From Brachycybe producta (lineage: Eukaryota; Arthropoda; Diplopoda; Playtdesmida; Andrognathidae): DNA of 64,000 nt. The stretch is from positions 21,291,229 to 21,355,228 of the forward strand of contig JAUPFP010000001.1 in the NCBI GenBank assembly GCA_036925085.1, in the 5' to 3' direction. This document shows positions 20,205-30,181 of the stretch, piece after piece. Under the pieces are notes generated by a model. It saw nothing but the letters and a program-made list of their open reading frames with translations, did no database searches and had not been told where the DNA came from. The translations under genes were made by a program, and so were the position numbers. How positions within the stretch are numbered: position 1 is the stretch's first letter; every line of letters starts with the position of its first letter.

Positions 20205-20830
20205 AAGCTGTCAGTGATTGCCGTGTTTCAGGGTGATAATTGGCACAACACCTAAAAATGTATTGAATTTTGCAGAGATTCACTAGAACAGCGGTCGCCA
20301 ACCGGTGGTCCGCAGAAAAATCTGGACATTATTTGCATTTTTTTTTTTTTTATTAATAATAAAACAAAACAAAAAATATTTCAAGAAATTCTTCTATTCT
20401 GAATGACAATTTTCGCCTTTATATTGCACTAAATTCACGAAATTTACTAGAGTCTAGTACAGTTCTCGTAAAATACGGCAGCACGCGAGGAGAGCTTCAT
20501 TTCGTTCGGTTTCCTCCACCACGCGCTTCTCTCCTGCGCTTCGAAAACAAATGCTAAGCAGACAAGCGAATAAAGCTTTAGTATTGTTTCGACCAATTAC
20601 ATTCATTATTTGACTAACTGTATTTCATCTTTTTTTTTTTAAAAAAAAAATCATATTAGTGGTCCGCGAGATTTAAAATTTATGAGTTTAGTGGTCCATG
20701 AGGTCCGAAAGGTTGGCGACAGCTGCACTAGAAGGTTGGTTGATTTTGCAGATTGATTGCCTAGGCAATCTGCAGATTGACTGATTCCGCAGATTGACAG
20801 TAACATATACAGTATATGGAAAAGTAGCAT
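20205..20830. mobile_element. Family I MITE split by a hAT element
   Basis: The family marks are ctaaaaatgtattgaatttt gcagattcacta on the left, and ggttgattttgcagattg, gcagattgactg and cgcagattgacagtaacata on the right. The same organisation appears twice at 32.08-32.45 kb. A hAT element occupies 20289-20725. Confidence 0.6.
20289..20725. mobile_element. hAT MITE with perfect 8-bp duplication
   Basis: Ends are CAGCGGTCGCCAACC on the left and the inverse CAGCTGTCGCCAACC on the right. cactagaa flanks it at 20281-20288 and 20726-20733. Subterminal ggtggtccgcag and agtggtccgcgag resemble the consensus of widespread Charlie-like hAT ends. No transposase fragment is recognisable in its 437 bp. Confidence 0.9.
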
Positions 20831-20994
20831 CTGAAATTTATGACACTGCATTTATATGTAGCATATACAACAACATGCAACTTCTGAAACTTAATTTACA
20901 TGAAAAGCTCATGGAAAAGTATCCACTAAATAATGTCCATTTACTTGCTAATAAAGTCATTTACACAACAGCTCAAAAGAGAGAAACTAGAGAA

Positions 20995-21060
20995 TGATGA
21001 TGATGATGATGACGATGATAATGATAAACAATATATATACTGTATATATGGGCCTACTTA
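20995..21060. repeat. (GAT)n microsatellite
   Basis: The run gatgatgatgatgatgacgatgataatgat lies at about 20995-21026 and is followed by a short TA-rich part. It produces a poly-Asp artefact frame. Confidence 0.9.
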
Positions 21061-21204
21061 TGGAAGTTGTTTGAAAATGGACCTAACTTTTTTTTTTTTT
21101 TGGCCACACAAATCTTTATTTATATTCATATAAAGCCGGTTACACACGATGTATGCTTTTGGTCTTATTTCCTTTTTTTTTTTTGCACATGGTTTCAACA
21201 TAAT

Positions 21205-21565
21205 TCCCAAGCAACGCTTTTTACCGTTACCCAACCTATGGCACCCGTGGTCACCTTTGACCACGGTCGGTCCACATATGACTACGGTAGGTCACAAGTG
21301 GGCCCGGGGTTGCCCATCCCCATGCCGGGTCCTAACCGACCGGGATCGGCCGACGCTTTTTCGACAGTAAAAAAGAAAGAGTTACGCCTCGGGGGAGTAA
21401 ACCCCCGACAAAACTCCCGATCAGTTAGGACCCGGCAGAGTGCGTCGGCAACCCGGTGCCCATTTTCGGCCACCGTGGGCGAAACTGGGCTGACCGTGGT
21501 CAAAAGTGACTACGGGGGGCCATACGTTGGGAACGGTAAAAAAAGTTACTCTTCTGGGGAGTAAA
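21205..21565. mobile_element. Family H: GC-rich palindromic repeat
   Basis: Arms pair ttaccgttacccaacctatg with cgttgggaacggtaa, ccgtggtcacctttgaccac with gaccgtggtcaaaagtgac, and cgggtcctaaccgaccgg with gttaggacccggc. GC content is far above the surroundings. A half copy lies at 28.92-29.1 kb. A 165-codon open frame at 21067-21564 is a by-product of the GC-rich arms. Confidence 0.65.
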
Positions 21566-21639
21566 CCCCTGGCGTATTAATGACTTGCGTTCGTTGCTCA
21601 AGGGGCGAGCCATGGCTCCGAGCACCGACTGAAGAGGAC

Positions 21640-21885
21640 ATGGTATAGTTCTGATAAACGGAAGTTCATATAATCGAACTCAGAATAAAAAAAAGTAGAG
21701 AAAAATAAGAAAAAATCTGATTTAAAAGGAAAAAAATTTTATTTCCATTAATGTCCGCAAAATGCACTTTTCAAATGATTTGAACACAACACAATTTAAT
21801 TACATTTATATTGAAAATAATTGAGTTTCAATTGCAGTAAACAAAATCCGCAATTATTTTCCTACCAACTTAATATAAATGGCTG
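21640..21885. repeat. Fragments of the 10.35-kb and family N repeats
   Basis: 21650-21720 (gttctgataaacggaagttc, ataatcgaactcag) matches the repeat at 10.35 kb. 21750-21880 (gcaaaatgcacttttcaaat, gaaaataattgagtttcaat, cctaccaacttaatata) matches 12.35-12.47 kb. Confidence 0.6.
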
Positions 21886-22045
21886 GGGATGGCCCTGTAT
21901 ACAACATTTTGTTTGGGCCGAGCCTTGGTTGCTTGTTTGCAGCTTGCTCGCAATATAAACGTTCAAAGACGAAAAAAAGTGCGCTTAGGAACTGAACACA
22001 CCCACTCTGTGTACAAAAAAGGTACAAAGTGAAAGTTTGTGTGTT

Positions 22046-22064
22046 GGGGGGGGGGGGGGGGGGG
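22046..22064 (+). repeat. Poly(G) tract, 19 G
   Basis: A run of 19 G. Other long G runs on the plus strand lie at 25797-25808, 32944-32958, 35788-35809, 38002-38019 and 50272-50285. Confidence 0.95.
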
Positions 22065-22219
22065 AAGTGCAGGCATCGTGTAGAACCGGCCCTAATACCA
22101 ACTTGTATAAAAATTATGAGTATCATAAAAGACGTACGATGAACATACAAATAGGGTAAGGAAAATGGTCAACAATAAGGTTGGAGAAAAAAAAAAAACA
22201 AGATGTTACACTTCTGATG

Positions 22220-22751
22220 GGGGCGACTGAATAAGCCCAAATTGAACAAACGCCAAACTGAATAAGCGCCAAATGGAACAAACGCCAAACTGAATAACTG
22301 CCAAATTTTTGGCTTTTATTCAGTTTGGCGTTTCTTCCATTTGGCGCTTATTCAGTTTGGCGTTTGTTCCATTTGGCGTTTATTCAGGTTTTTTGTAAAT
22401 TCTGATGGTCCAAATATTGTGACCTTTTATAGACGTCAGACTGTGCAGATTTACAAACAGAACATGCTAACCTAACCTAACCTAACCAATCCTAACCAAT
22501 CCTAACCAAACCAAACCTAACCTAACCTAACCTAACAATGTGTTTATCACATTTTGGCGGTTATTCAGTTTGGCGGTTGTTCAGTTTGGCGTTTGTTCAG
22601 TTTGGCATTTGTTCCATTTGGCACTTTTTCAGTTTGGCGTTTGTTCCATTTGGCTTTTATTCAGTTTGGCATTAGTTCAGATTGGCGTTTGTTCAATTTG
22701 GCGCTTATTCAATTTGGCGCTTGTTCAATTTGGCGCTTGATCAGCGCCACC
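22220..22751. mobile_element. Palindromic element with TTTGGCG subterminal repeats, 8-bp duplication
   Basis: Ends are GGGGCGACTGAATAAG and the inverse GGTGGCGCTGATCAAG. The flanks are ttctgatg at 22212-22219 and 22752-22759. Both arms consist of 15-17-bp units such as tttggcgtttgttcagtt, in opposite orientations. The core holds a CCTAA-rich block. Dense subterminal repeats and 8-bp duplications fit a hAT-type nonautonomous element. Confidence 0.75.
22467..22536 (+). repeat. CCTAA pentanucleotide block
   Basis: About 14 units of cctaa with the variants ccaat and ccaaa. The reverse strand reads TTAGG, the arthropod-type telomere unit. At 70 bp and with variants it is interstitial and inside a transposable element. 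Confidence 0.85.
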
Positions 22752-22759
22752 TTCTGATG

Positions 22760-23151
22760 GTTGTATTTAACATACACATAAAATATAAAAGTCACAGCTA
22801 TTTTTATAAGCCTTATATGAATATATTTTCTTATGACTTTATTTCGAGCAAGTTCACACTTTAGAAAATACTAATTTTCTTTCATGTCAAAGTCTCTTCT
22901 CATAATTCTGATAAAATTTACATTTTTATGCAAACATTTTTTTAAACTAAGAGATGGATGCGACAACATAAAGGTCGATTTACATCCGAGAAATAACAAA
23001 AAACATTGTTAGTAGCAAAATGTTAATAACAAATATAGATATACCCTTCTAGTTTATAAAAAAAACACTTTCTAATTTCTATTAAAACCATCTAAAGGAG
23101 AAATTGAAAGTGGGTTAGAAACTGGAAAAGTAGTTTAGTTGAATCACTTAA
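22760..23151. other. No gene seen; family D fragment at right
   Basis: At 23045-23150 the family D ends acccttctagtttataaa and gaaactggaaaagtagttta appear, with gaatcac abutting TTAA and family C. The rest is AT-rich without a frame. Confidence 0.5.
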
Positions 23152-23510
23152 GAGGCTACAACGCAAAATTACTTCGAAAAATCTCCACAAAGAGCGCTAG
23201 CATCGTTTTTCTATTGAGCCCATAGACCCAATGTTAAAGAAAAAACCGTTAATTTTTAAAATTTACACAGTTCGCGGCGGCTATAGGTTTATTTTTCATA
23301 TTTAAAGTTGTCCAATTTTGGATGGTTCAAAGTGCAATGTGCACTTTAAATATATGCTGATCGAGTGATAGAATGACAAACAAATGGTAAGTGCGGTTCT
23401 ATTTTTTAAAAACATATTTCAAAATCGCGAATTTCTAACTCTTATTGTTAAACTCTATTGAGTACGCGCTCATAAGCAAAAACATCCATTAAAATGTTGG
23501 TAAAAATAGT
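23152..23510 (-). mobile_element. Family C MITE, left half, inserted in family D
   Basis: It begins gaggctacaacgcaaaatta immediately after TTAA at 23148-23151 and continues with ctccacaaagagcgctagca, gacccaatgttaaag and cttattgttaaactctattg. The other half is missing. The host site gaatcacTTAA is the family D interior, which shows that D was there first. Confidence 0.7.
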
Positions 23511-23535
23511 AGATCCCGCCAGGACCTGTCTAATA

Positions 23536-23840
23536 CCTAGTACACACGCCTGATAATTAAAATGCATTTAAATAATAAACGTGTTCTACAGAGCTCTGTG
23601 AAGGACAAACAAAGAATATGTCGAATTCAATTTATTCAGTTAATTAATCTGAAATTATTGAGTTAATACTTAAATATAATATAGAAACTATTGACATTAA
23701 AATATTGATCTAGTTATTTCAATTTAAAATATTAATAATTAAAGTCTAATTTTAATTTGGTTCATGTCTTTAACTGGATTCCGTATAAATTCACCTAAAC
23801 ACATTTAATTTGAATTCATTTAACTCATGTGTGTACAAGG
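23536..23840 (+). mobile_element. Family E MITE copy 3, TA target
   Basis: It has ends CCTAGTACACAC and GTGTGTACAAGG with TA on both sides, and the same interior as the copies at 3.6-4.2 kb. Confidence 0.75.
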
Positions 23841-24190
23841 TAATGGATCAAAGTATTTTTGATGCCAATTTTTTTTTTAAAAAAAGCTAAAAAAGTTGAT
23901 TAATTAATTTAATTATATGTGTTTCTCTTTCTCACTTATAAACGGAAAATCTCCTCTTCACTTAAAGTGAATGAAATTCATTATTATTATGATGATTTAA
24001 CATATTTAAGGACTTTTTTGGTTTATGTTTTTAGACAGATAAGAGCTTTAAACAATCTTTTGAGAGTTTTTTGAAATATAATTAATACAAATGACCACAA
24101 AAATGGCATCTGGTTTTGCCTTTTCTAGTTGCCAACACTTTTTTTTTAATATTTCTAGACTTTTATCTTTTATAAATATGAATAATTGTC
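23841..24190. other. No gene seen
   Basis: The stretch is AT-rich with T- and A-runs and no credible frame. Confidence 0.5.
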
Positions 24191-24193
24191 TTT

Positions 24194-24230
<37 letters not shown>

Positions 24231-24231
24231 T
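24191..24231 (+). repeat. (CT)n microsatellite
   Basis: A run of ctctctctct with one ctttct interruption. Confidence 0.9.
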
Positions 24232-24469
24232 GTCTGAAATGTTTGTGGCCTTTTGCGATAAACTTTATTAAAGAGAGACTCCCTTCTAGCCTCCTCGTCC
24301 TCTTAATATATAATATGCAAATTAGAAAAAAAGCCCTCCTTTTTTAATTAGTAATTTAATAGAGAGGAATAGTAATAAAAATGAATATCTTTCGTATTGA
24401 AGGATACTTTTAATCCTTGAACTTTCTGAGGTTACATTTGCATTAAATGTAATTTTAATGGATTTGAAT

Positions 24470-25017
24470 TTTTTTCTATCTCTTTTCTCTTTCTCTCTTC
24501 TCTCTTTATCTCTCTTTCTATCTCTCTTCTCTCTTTATCTCTCTTTCTATCTCTCTTCTCTCTCTCTTTCTATCTCTCTTCTCTCCTCTCTTTCTCTCTC
24601 TTCTCTCTTTATCTCTCTTTCTATCTCTCTTCTCTCCTCTCTTTCTATCTCTCTTCTCTCCTCTCTTTCTATCTCTCTTCTCTCCTCTCTTTCTATCTCT
24701 CTTCTCTCCTCTCTTTCTATCTCTCTTCTCTCCTCTCTTTCTATCTCTCTTCTCTCCTCTCTTTCTATCTCTCTTCTCTCCTCTCTTTCTATCTCTCTTC
24801 TCTCCTCTCTTTCTATCTCTCTTCTCTCCTCTCTTTCTATCTCTCTTCTCTCCTCTCTTTCTATCTCTCTTCTCTCCTCTCTTTCTATCTCTCTTCTCTC
24901 CTCTCTTTCTATCTCTCTTCTCTCCTCTCTTTCTATCTCTCTTCTCTCCTCTCTTTCTATCTCTCTTCTCTCCTCTCTTTCTATCTCTCTTCTCTCTCTC
25001 TTCTCTCTATCTCTCTT
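24470..25017 (+). repeat. 24-bp pyrimidine minisatellite (CTCTCTTTCTATCTCTCTTC)
   Basis: About 14 near-identical 24-bp units follow a less regular CT-rich lead-in. The unit is divisible by three, so a 189-codon Leu/Ser frame stays open. It is not a gene. The plus strand is almost pure pyrimidine apart from the regular ta step, so triplex or slippage structures are possible. Confidence 0.9.
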
Positions 25018-25367
25018 TGAAAATTGAAAGTGTTTTAGAAACTAGAAGGGTAAATGACACTTAGTTTTTTTTATTGGCTCAAACAATGGAATTGGAATGG
25101 TAACTTTTGTTTAACTCTGCGTTTTAGAATCAAGACTTAGGAAGAAATTTAAAGTATTTTTTTTTTAGAAACTAGAAGAGTAAATAAACTCATTTATAGT
25201 TGTTTTTGGTTGCTCAATGAATGGAAATTCTGAAAGAGAGGGAGAGACAGAGAAAGATAAGTCTCTTTTCTGGCTCAGTGTATCTCTATGTCGAGACTTA
25301 AATATCGATTGCAACGCCTAATTTTATATGTGGGGTGTCTTTCTATCTCTCTCTCTAACTATCTTAT

Positions 25368-25370
<3 letters not shown>

Positions 25371-25450
<80 letters not shown>
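25371..25450. repeat. (TA)n microsatellite
   Basis: An uninterrupted run of about 40 TA dinucleotides. Confidence 0.95.
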
Positions 25451-25454
<4 letters not shown>

Positions 25455-25884
25455 GAAAAGAGAGATAGAACTGAAACATTCCACGAAAAACACACACAAA
25501 GACACACTTCACTTTGGTTTTAGAGAAAGAAAAGGTCGGAGAAAAATCTTCAACAAATTTCTATTCTTTCTCTTTTTACATCTCTATTTCTGACTCCTTC
25601 TACTCTTCAAACATAAAAATGAGGCTTCAGATTTCTATATCATCATCATTTTATTTTTTTTTCAAACTTGAAAACTGACACCAAAAACAGCAATAACAAC
25701 AACAACCACCACCAAAAGAAAATTCTTAAAAGAGATAGATTGAGAGATGGGCCACAGAATGTTGAAACTATCTCAATTTGCATTATTTTTTTTTTTGGGG
25801 GGGGGGGGAGAATTTTTTTTCATCAAAAAAACTCTTTCAGACTTTTTTTTTCTTGACAATCTTGAATTTTTCTTTACTTGACAG

Positions 25885-25927
25885 AGTTCTCTACTTGAAA
25901 TGTCATCAGAATGTCTCTACAAAGAAG
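25885..25927 (+). other. Candidate internal micro-exon
   Basis: A strong acceptor-like tract (tttttctttacttgacag) ends at 25884 and a perfect donor (AAG then GTGAGT) starts at 25928. The 43-bp interval is open in two frames, one reading SSLLEMSSECLYKE and the other VLYLKCHQNVSTKK. It lies in one of the least repetitive parts of the window. I do not recognise the peptide. Canonical sites also occur by chance, so this is a candidate only. Confidence 0.25.
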
Positions 25928-26149
25928 GTGAGTTATAACTTTATTTTATTCTTACTCTATATGCTGGGTTACTGGGTTACATTCAATTCTGGCTTGTCAA
26001 TCATTTGGGTTGTCAATGCCAACAATTTGATTGTCTATGTGATGAGATTTTGTTTGACTCCAATCTTAACTTTTATTTTTCATCAATCTGCTTTGGATTG
26101 AACTGAAAGAAACTTGATGGCGTGCAGTGTAGATTGACATGCGAATTTT

Positions 26150-26510
26150 AAAACTTTGCAATGATGGGAACGTAAGCAATGATTAAAAAACTAGCCTCTT
26201 CCACATGCAATTTTAAGGGAAAGCCATAGAAAAATTAGACAGAAATTGTTTGAATATCTTTGGAGATTTGCAGATACAATCTGTGATTAACAATCCATGA
26301 TTGTCACGGCACAAATGATCGTCTGTACTCAGCTTAACAAGTTTGTACTTGTTTAACAAAATGTAACAACCAATTTTACTGTTCTTTTGTGTGTGTTTTT
26401 GGGAAGGTAAGCAATGATTTAAAAATATAGCCTCTTCTCACATATAATTTTAAAAGAAAGCCATAACAAAACTAAACGGAAATGGGTTTGAACGTCTTTG
26501 AAGGATAAAT
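26150..26510 (+). repeat. Two diverged direct copies of a roughly 235-bp unit
   Basis: gtaagcaatgatt...tagcctctt...aattttaa...gaaagccata...gaaat...gtttgaa...ctttg occurs at 26171-26263 and again at 26405-26500. Both are followed by gcttaacaagtttg and acttgttta palindromes (near 26330 and 26660). No ORF is shared. Confidence 0.55.
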
Positions 26511-26759
26511 CCTGAGGCGAGAGGTGAATTGATTTGAGGGTATTTGCCAAGAATGTTTTCTTTGATCAAGAACGGAAGTTAGAGGATCAAAGGCGATCAG
26601 ATGACGCCCTAGTTTGCTCTTCTTCATTTGTCAAGCCCCACACTTAATCGTCTGTACCCAGCTTAACAAGTTTGAACTTGTTTAGTTTAAAAGTATAAAA
26701 AGCAAGTTCTAACTTGACTACATTGTGGCATTGAGGACTTTTTTAAAATTTGAAATTAG

Positions 26760-27099
26760 TCCTGTTGATGTCAAGGTCATTAAAAACTTTGTACTGAATG
26801 CTGCAAACCTTTAGGTACATTCGACCAGGGTCCTGTTTCTAAAAAAAAAATACAAGTCTTGTAATAAAAGTGAATTCTACGGAGCCCTGATCAGGACATG
26901 CATCGAAAATTCACAATTTGTTAATTAAGAATTCACAATTCGTAATGACAAATTGTGATATATAATATAATATGTTAAAAAAAACTACAGTCACATATAT
27001 TAATGTATCTTGAATCCCAGATGTTAGATGGCGCCATCATCTGAACTCTTAAACTGCAGTGCATGGTGACATTGATGAGTATACTATGGACAGCTAATA
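26760..27099. other. No gene seen; TACGGAGCCCTG motif
   Basis: At about 26877 tctacggagccctgatcagg acatg matches a motif also found in family E arms and at 41.86, 41.96 and 49.73 kb. Inverted aattcacaatttgttaat and aagaattcacaattcg lie next to it. Confidence 0.4.
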
Positions 27100-27284
27100 C
27101 CTTGTACACACATGAGCTAAATGAATTCAAATTAAATGTGTTTAGGTGAATTATTACGGAATCCAGTTAAGGACATGAGCACCAAATAAAAATTGACTTT
27201 ATTATTATTTTAAATTAAAAAACTAAATCAATATTTTGTCAATAGTTTATATAATTATATTTAAGTATTAACTCATTTTTCAGA
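27100..27284 (-). mobile_element. Family E MITE copy 4, truncated, inverted
   Basis: It begins ccttgtacacacatgagcta after TA, and runs through aaattaaatgtgtttaggtg, ccagttaaggacatgagc and tatttaagtattaactcat before losing similarity. About 100 bp of the other end is missing. Confidence 0.65.
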
Positions 27285-27390
27285 TAAACATGAATTTATC
27301 TTCAAAACGAACGGCTTTTCAGTTTTCAGTAAGTTTTGTAAAAGAAATATTTCCACCAGTTGGGAAAAAGTTGAAAACTATCAATAGTAC

Positions 27391-27450
27391 TATCGATATT
27401 GAAGCGACTATCGATACTATCCATCAGTCATGTAAAATACTATCGATAGT
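27391..27450. promoter_or_regulatory. Cluster of three TATCGATA motifs
   Basis: TATCGATA occurs at 27391-27398, 27409-27416 and 27441-27448. The last lies in the 12-bp palindrome actatcgatagt. In insects TATCGATA is the DRE bound by DREF near promoters. No transcribed gene is evident next to it here, so a regulatory role is only a possibility. Confidence 0.25.
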
Positions 27451-27480
27451 TTATTTTTTTGACTATCAGCACATCATCAC

Positions 27481-27685
27481 ACTGGCAATTAGAAATCGGG
27501 ACGCACAGACGTTGGCTCCGCCCTTTTTATGACGAACGCAACTTCTAATTGGTTGGTTATGGAGTCTGACGTCACATGCTCCGCCCTTTTCAATTTCAAA
27601 CCACACAAAAAACCAATTAGAATTTGCCGGTCGTCATAAAAAGGGCGGAGCCAACTTCTGTGTGTCCCGATTTCTAATTGCTTGT
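27481..27685. mobile_element. Mutator-like MITE copy 6
   Basis: It has ends actggcaattagaaatcggg and tttctaattgcttgt and is 205 bp long. Flanks cacatcatcac and acacatcac are similar but not identical, so the target duplication has decayed. Confidence 0.8.
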
Positions 27686-27689
27686 ACAC

Positions 27690-28513
<824 letters not shown>

Positions 28514-28689
28514 GTTTGCATTTTTGAAGGTTTTCCTCTTTTTTTGGCCCATGGGTGTGTTTTTCCTATGAAAGATTTCAAATCCCTGGTGTTTGTCTTA
28601 TGTATGTGTATTTGTGTCACATACTAAATACTAAAATATTGAAATAATACTTTGTGACATCATGACATGCTAGGAAAGTGAATTGGGGA

Positions 28690-28728
<39 letters not shown>

Positions 28729-28744
28729 CCATTAGATCACTATG

Positions 28745-28870
28745 TATTTAGCACTGGTACATAATCAACAACAGTATAACCGCAGTTATTTTTTACCAAT
28801 TAAAAAAGACAGGTTAGAGGCTAAATATATACAGTGTGTTACCTCAGAAATTGGCTAGAACTTGAGTTAA
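28745..28870. repeat. Family F fragment
   Basis: The part acaggttagaggctaaata with a preceding ataaccgcagttatttttt resembles the centre of family F, without terminal repeats. Confidence 0.4.
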
Positions 28871-28919
28871 ACTTGATGGGTTCGTCAGAAATTTTCAACA
28901 TAAAGAGAGTATCTTATAT

Positions 28920-29100
28920 TTAGGTTAGGACCCGGCAAAGTGCGTCGGCAACCCGGGCCCCGAAACGGCCAACCGTGGTCAAAAGTGGGTTCACGTAGCC
29001 GAAAACTGACTGTGGCCGTAATAGGTTGAGAACGGGTAAAAAGATTTACTCCCTCGGGGTGTAAACTCTTGGAGCATCGATGACTTATAAACTGTCTGCT
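28920..29100. mobile_element. Family H half copy
   Basis: ggttaggacccggcaaagtg, cgtcggcaacccggg, ccgtggtcaaaagtg and gagaacgggtaaaaag match the right arm at 21.42-21.55 kb. The left arm is missing. Confidence 0.6.
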
Positions 29101-29273
29101 AGGCAAAAATGTTTTTCTTAAAAAGGTAAAAATTAAAAAAAAAATTAAAAAAGTGGAAAATGACCATTTTATAATTTTAGACGTGCACAGTAGTGAACTT
29201 TTCACTTTTATTAATTATTGTGACAAAACAACATGCTGAACACACAACAGTAACATTAAAATTAATAAAATAT

Positions 29274-29535
29274 ACGACTGTTCTGATGTTTTGTAATTTA
29301 AAACAATCTTTGCTACATACTTTAAACAATATTTATAAGCAAATTTACAGAAATTTTGCCCCGAAGCAGCTAAATTGGCACTTTTCAGCAGATTACCACG
29401 ATTATACTACAATAGCAAAGCTGAAAAGTGCCATTCTAGCTGCTTTAGGGCAAAATTTCTGTAAATTTGCTTATAAATATTGTTTAAAGTATGTTGAAAA
29501 GAATGTTTTAAGTTATAAAACATCAGGACAGTCGT
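29274..29535. mobile_element. Near-perfect 262-bp palindrome (MITE)
   Basis: The arms pair acgactgttctgatgttttg with aaaacatcaggacagtcgt, tatttataagcaaatttaca with its inverse, and ggcacttttcagc with gctgaaaagtgcc. The centre is near 29403. TA lies on both outer sides, so a TA target is possible. There is no other copy in this window. Confidence 0.7.
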
Positions 29536-29574
29536 AAAGTGTATTAACGCCCCACCTACCCGAAGGCTTTAGGG

Positions 29575-29660
29575 CGAGCCAATAGAGAAATTAATCATGA
29601 CTATGCCCCGCCCACACAGTAGGTATAAGGGCCAGACAGAGGGCAAATAAGCTATCAGAA
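29575..29660 (+). promoter_or_regulatory. Candidate RNA polymerase II core promoter
   Basis: In order: a CCAAT box (29579-29583), a GC box ccccgccc (29606-29613), TATAAGG (29624-29630) and an initiator-like atcagaacg around 29655-29660, about 32 bases after the TATA. Spacing is right for a TATA promoter. No other place in the window shows this combination. It could serve a host gene or be part of an LTR; I see no LTR ends. Confidence 0.35.
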
Positions 29661-29962
29661 CGAAGGTCTCAGCAAAGGCGTGCCCCTATTCAGAACCATT
29701 GTTTCCATTTTCCTTTGCCGAATTGCCTCAGCACCTCTTTCCTAATTCTCATGTCTCTGTGGGCCTAATACTCTTGTTAGACTACTACTTCTGCAAGAGC
29801 AAAGGTGGAATAGTTATTTCTACCATTTTCAGGCTGAGTCTCTGAAAATAGAACCACAAGGGTGGTGGCGGCCCTTTTATGTTTCAATAATAGGGTCTTA
29901 TTTTTCTGAAGTATATTTCAACTGATATATTTTTGGTGGGTTCCTCTCTTATTCCACAAACA

Positions 29963-30160
29963 ATGGAACTCAACACTGACCACGTTAGCCAATTAGAGTG
30001 TCCACAAGATAAATCTCCAAGGACATTCTACAAAACACATTGCAGACATGTCCTCAATTTACTTTCTCTTGATGCAGCTAAACTAAACAAACTACATTTG
30101 GCTCAAGATTCCTTTCTTTGGTTCCAATGCTACTACTGCTTTAGAAGACATTTTGCTTCA
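29963..30160 (+). CDS. Candidate first coding exon, unknown protein
   Basis: An ATG in good context (acaaacaATGG) opens 66 codons ending at a donor-like site (tca then GTAAGG at 30161). The peptide starts MELNTDHVSQLECPQDK, is not low-complexity, and ends FQCYYCFRRHFAS. That end has a C-x2-C spacing like the first half of a zinc finger, cut by the putative intron. It lies about 300 bp downstream of a CCAAT/GC/TATA cluster. No downstream exon is recognisable, and unspliced the frame stops at 30181. The product is unknown. A gag-like retroelement fragment is an alternative. Confidence 0.25.
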
Positions 30161-30181
30161 GTAAGGATATTTTTGTTCTAA

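Noticed and set aside
21067-21564. 165-codon protein with Arg/Ser-rich C-terminal part
   Set aside because: It lies across the arms of the GC-rich palindrome, begins in a poly(Phe) artefact, and has no recognisable domain.
22467-22536. True telomere
   Set aside because: Only about 70 bp, with many variants, and enclosed by a transposable element with target duplications on both sides.
24458-25027. 189-codon Leu/Ser protein
   Set aside because: It is a translation of the 24-bp CT array.
29193-29537. 114-codon ORF
   Set aside because: It spans both arms of the 262-bp palindrome; the frame is a by-product of the inverted repeat.
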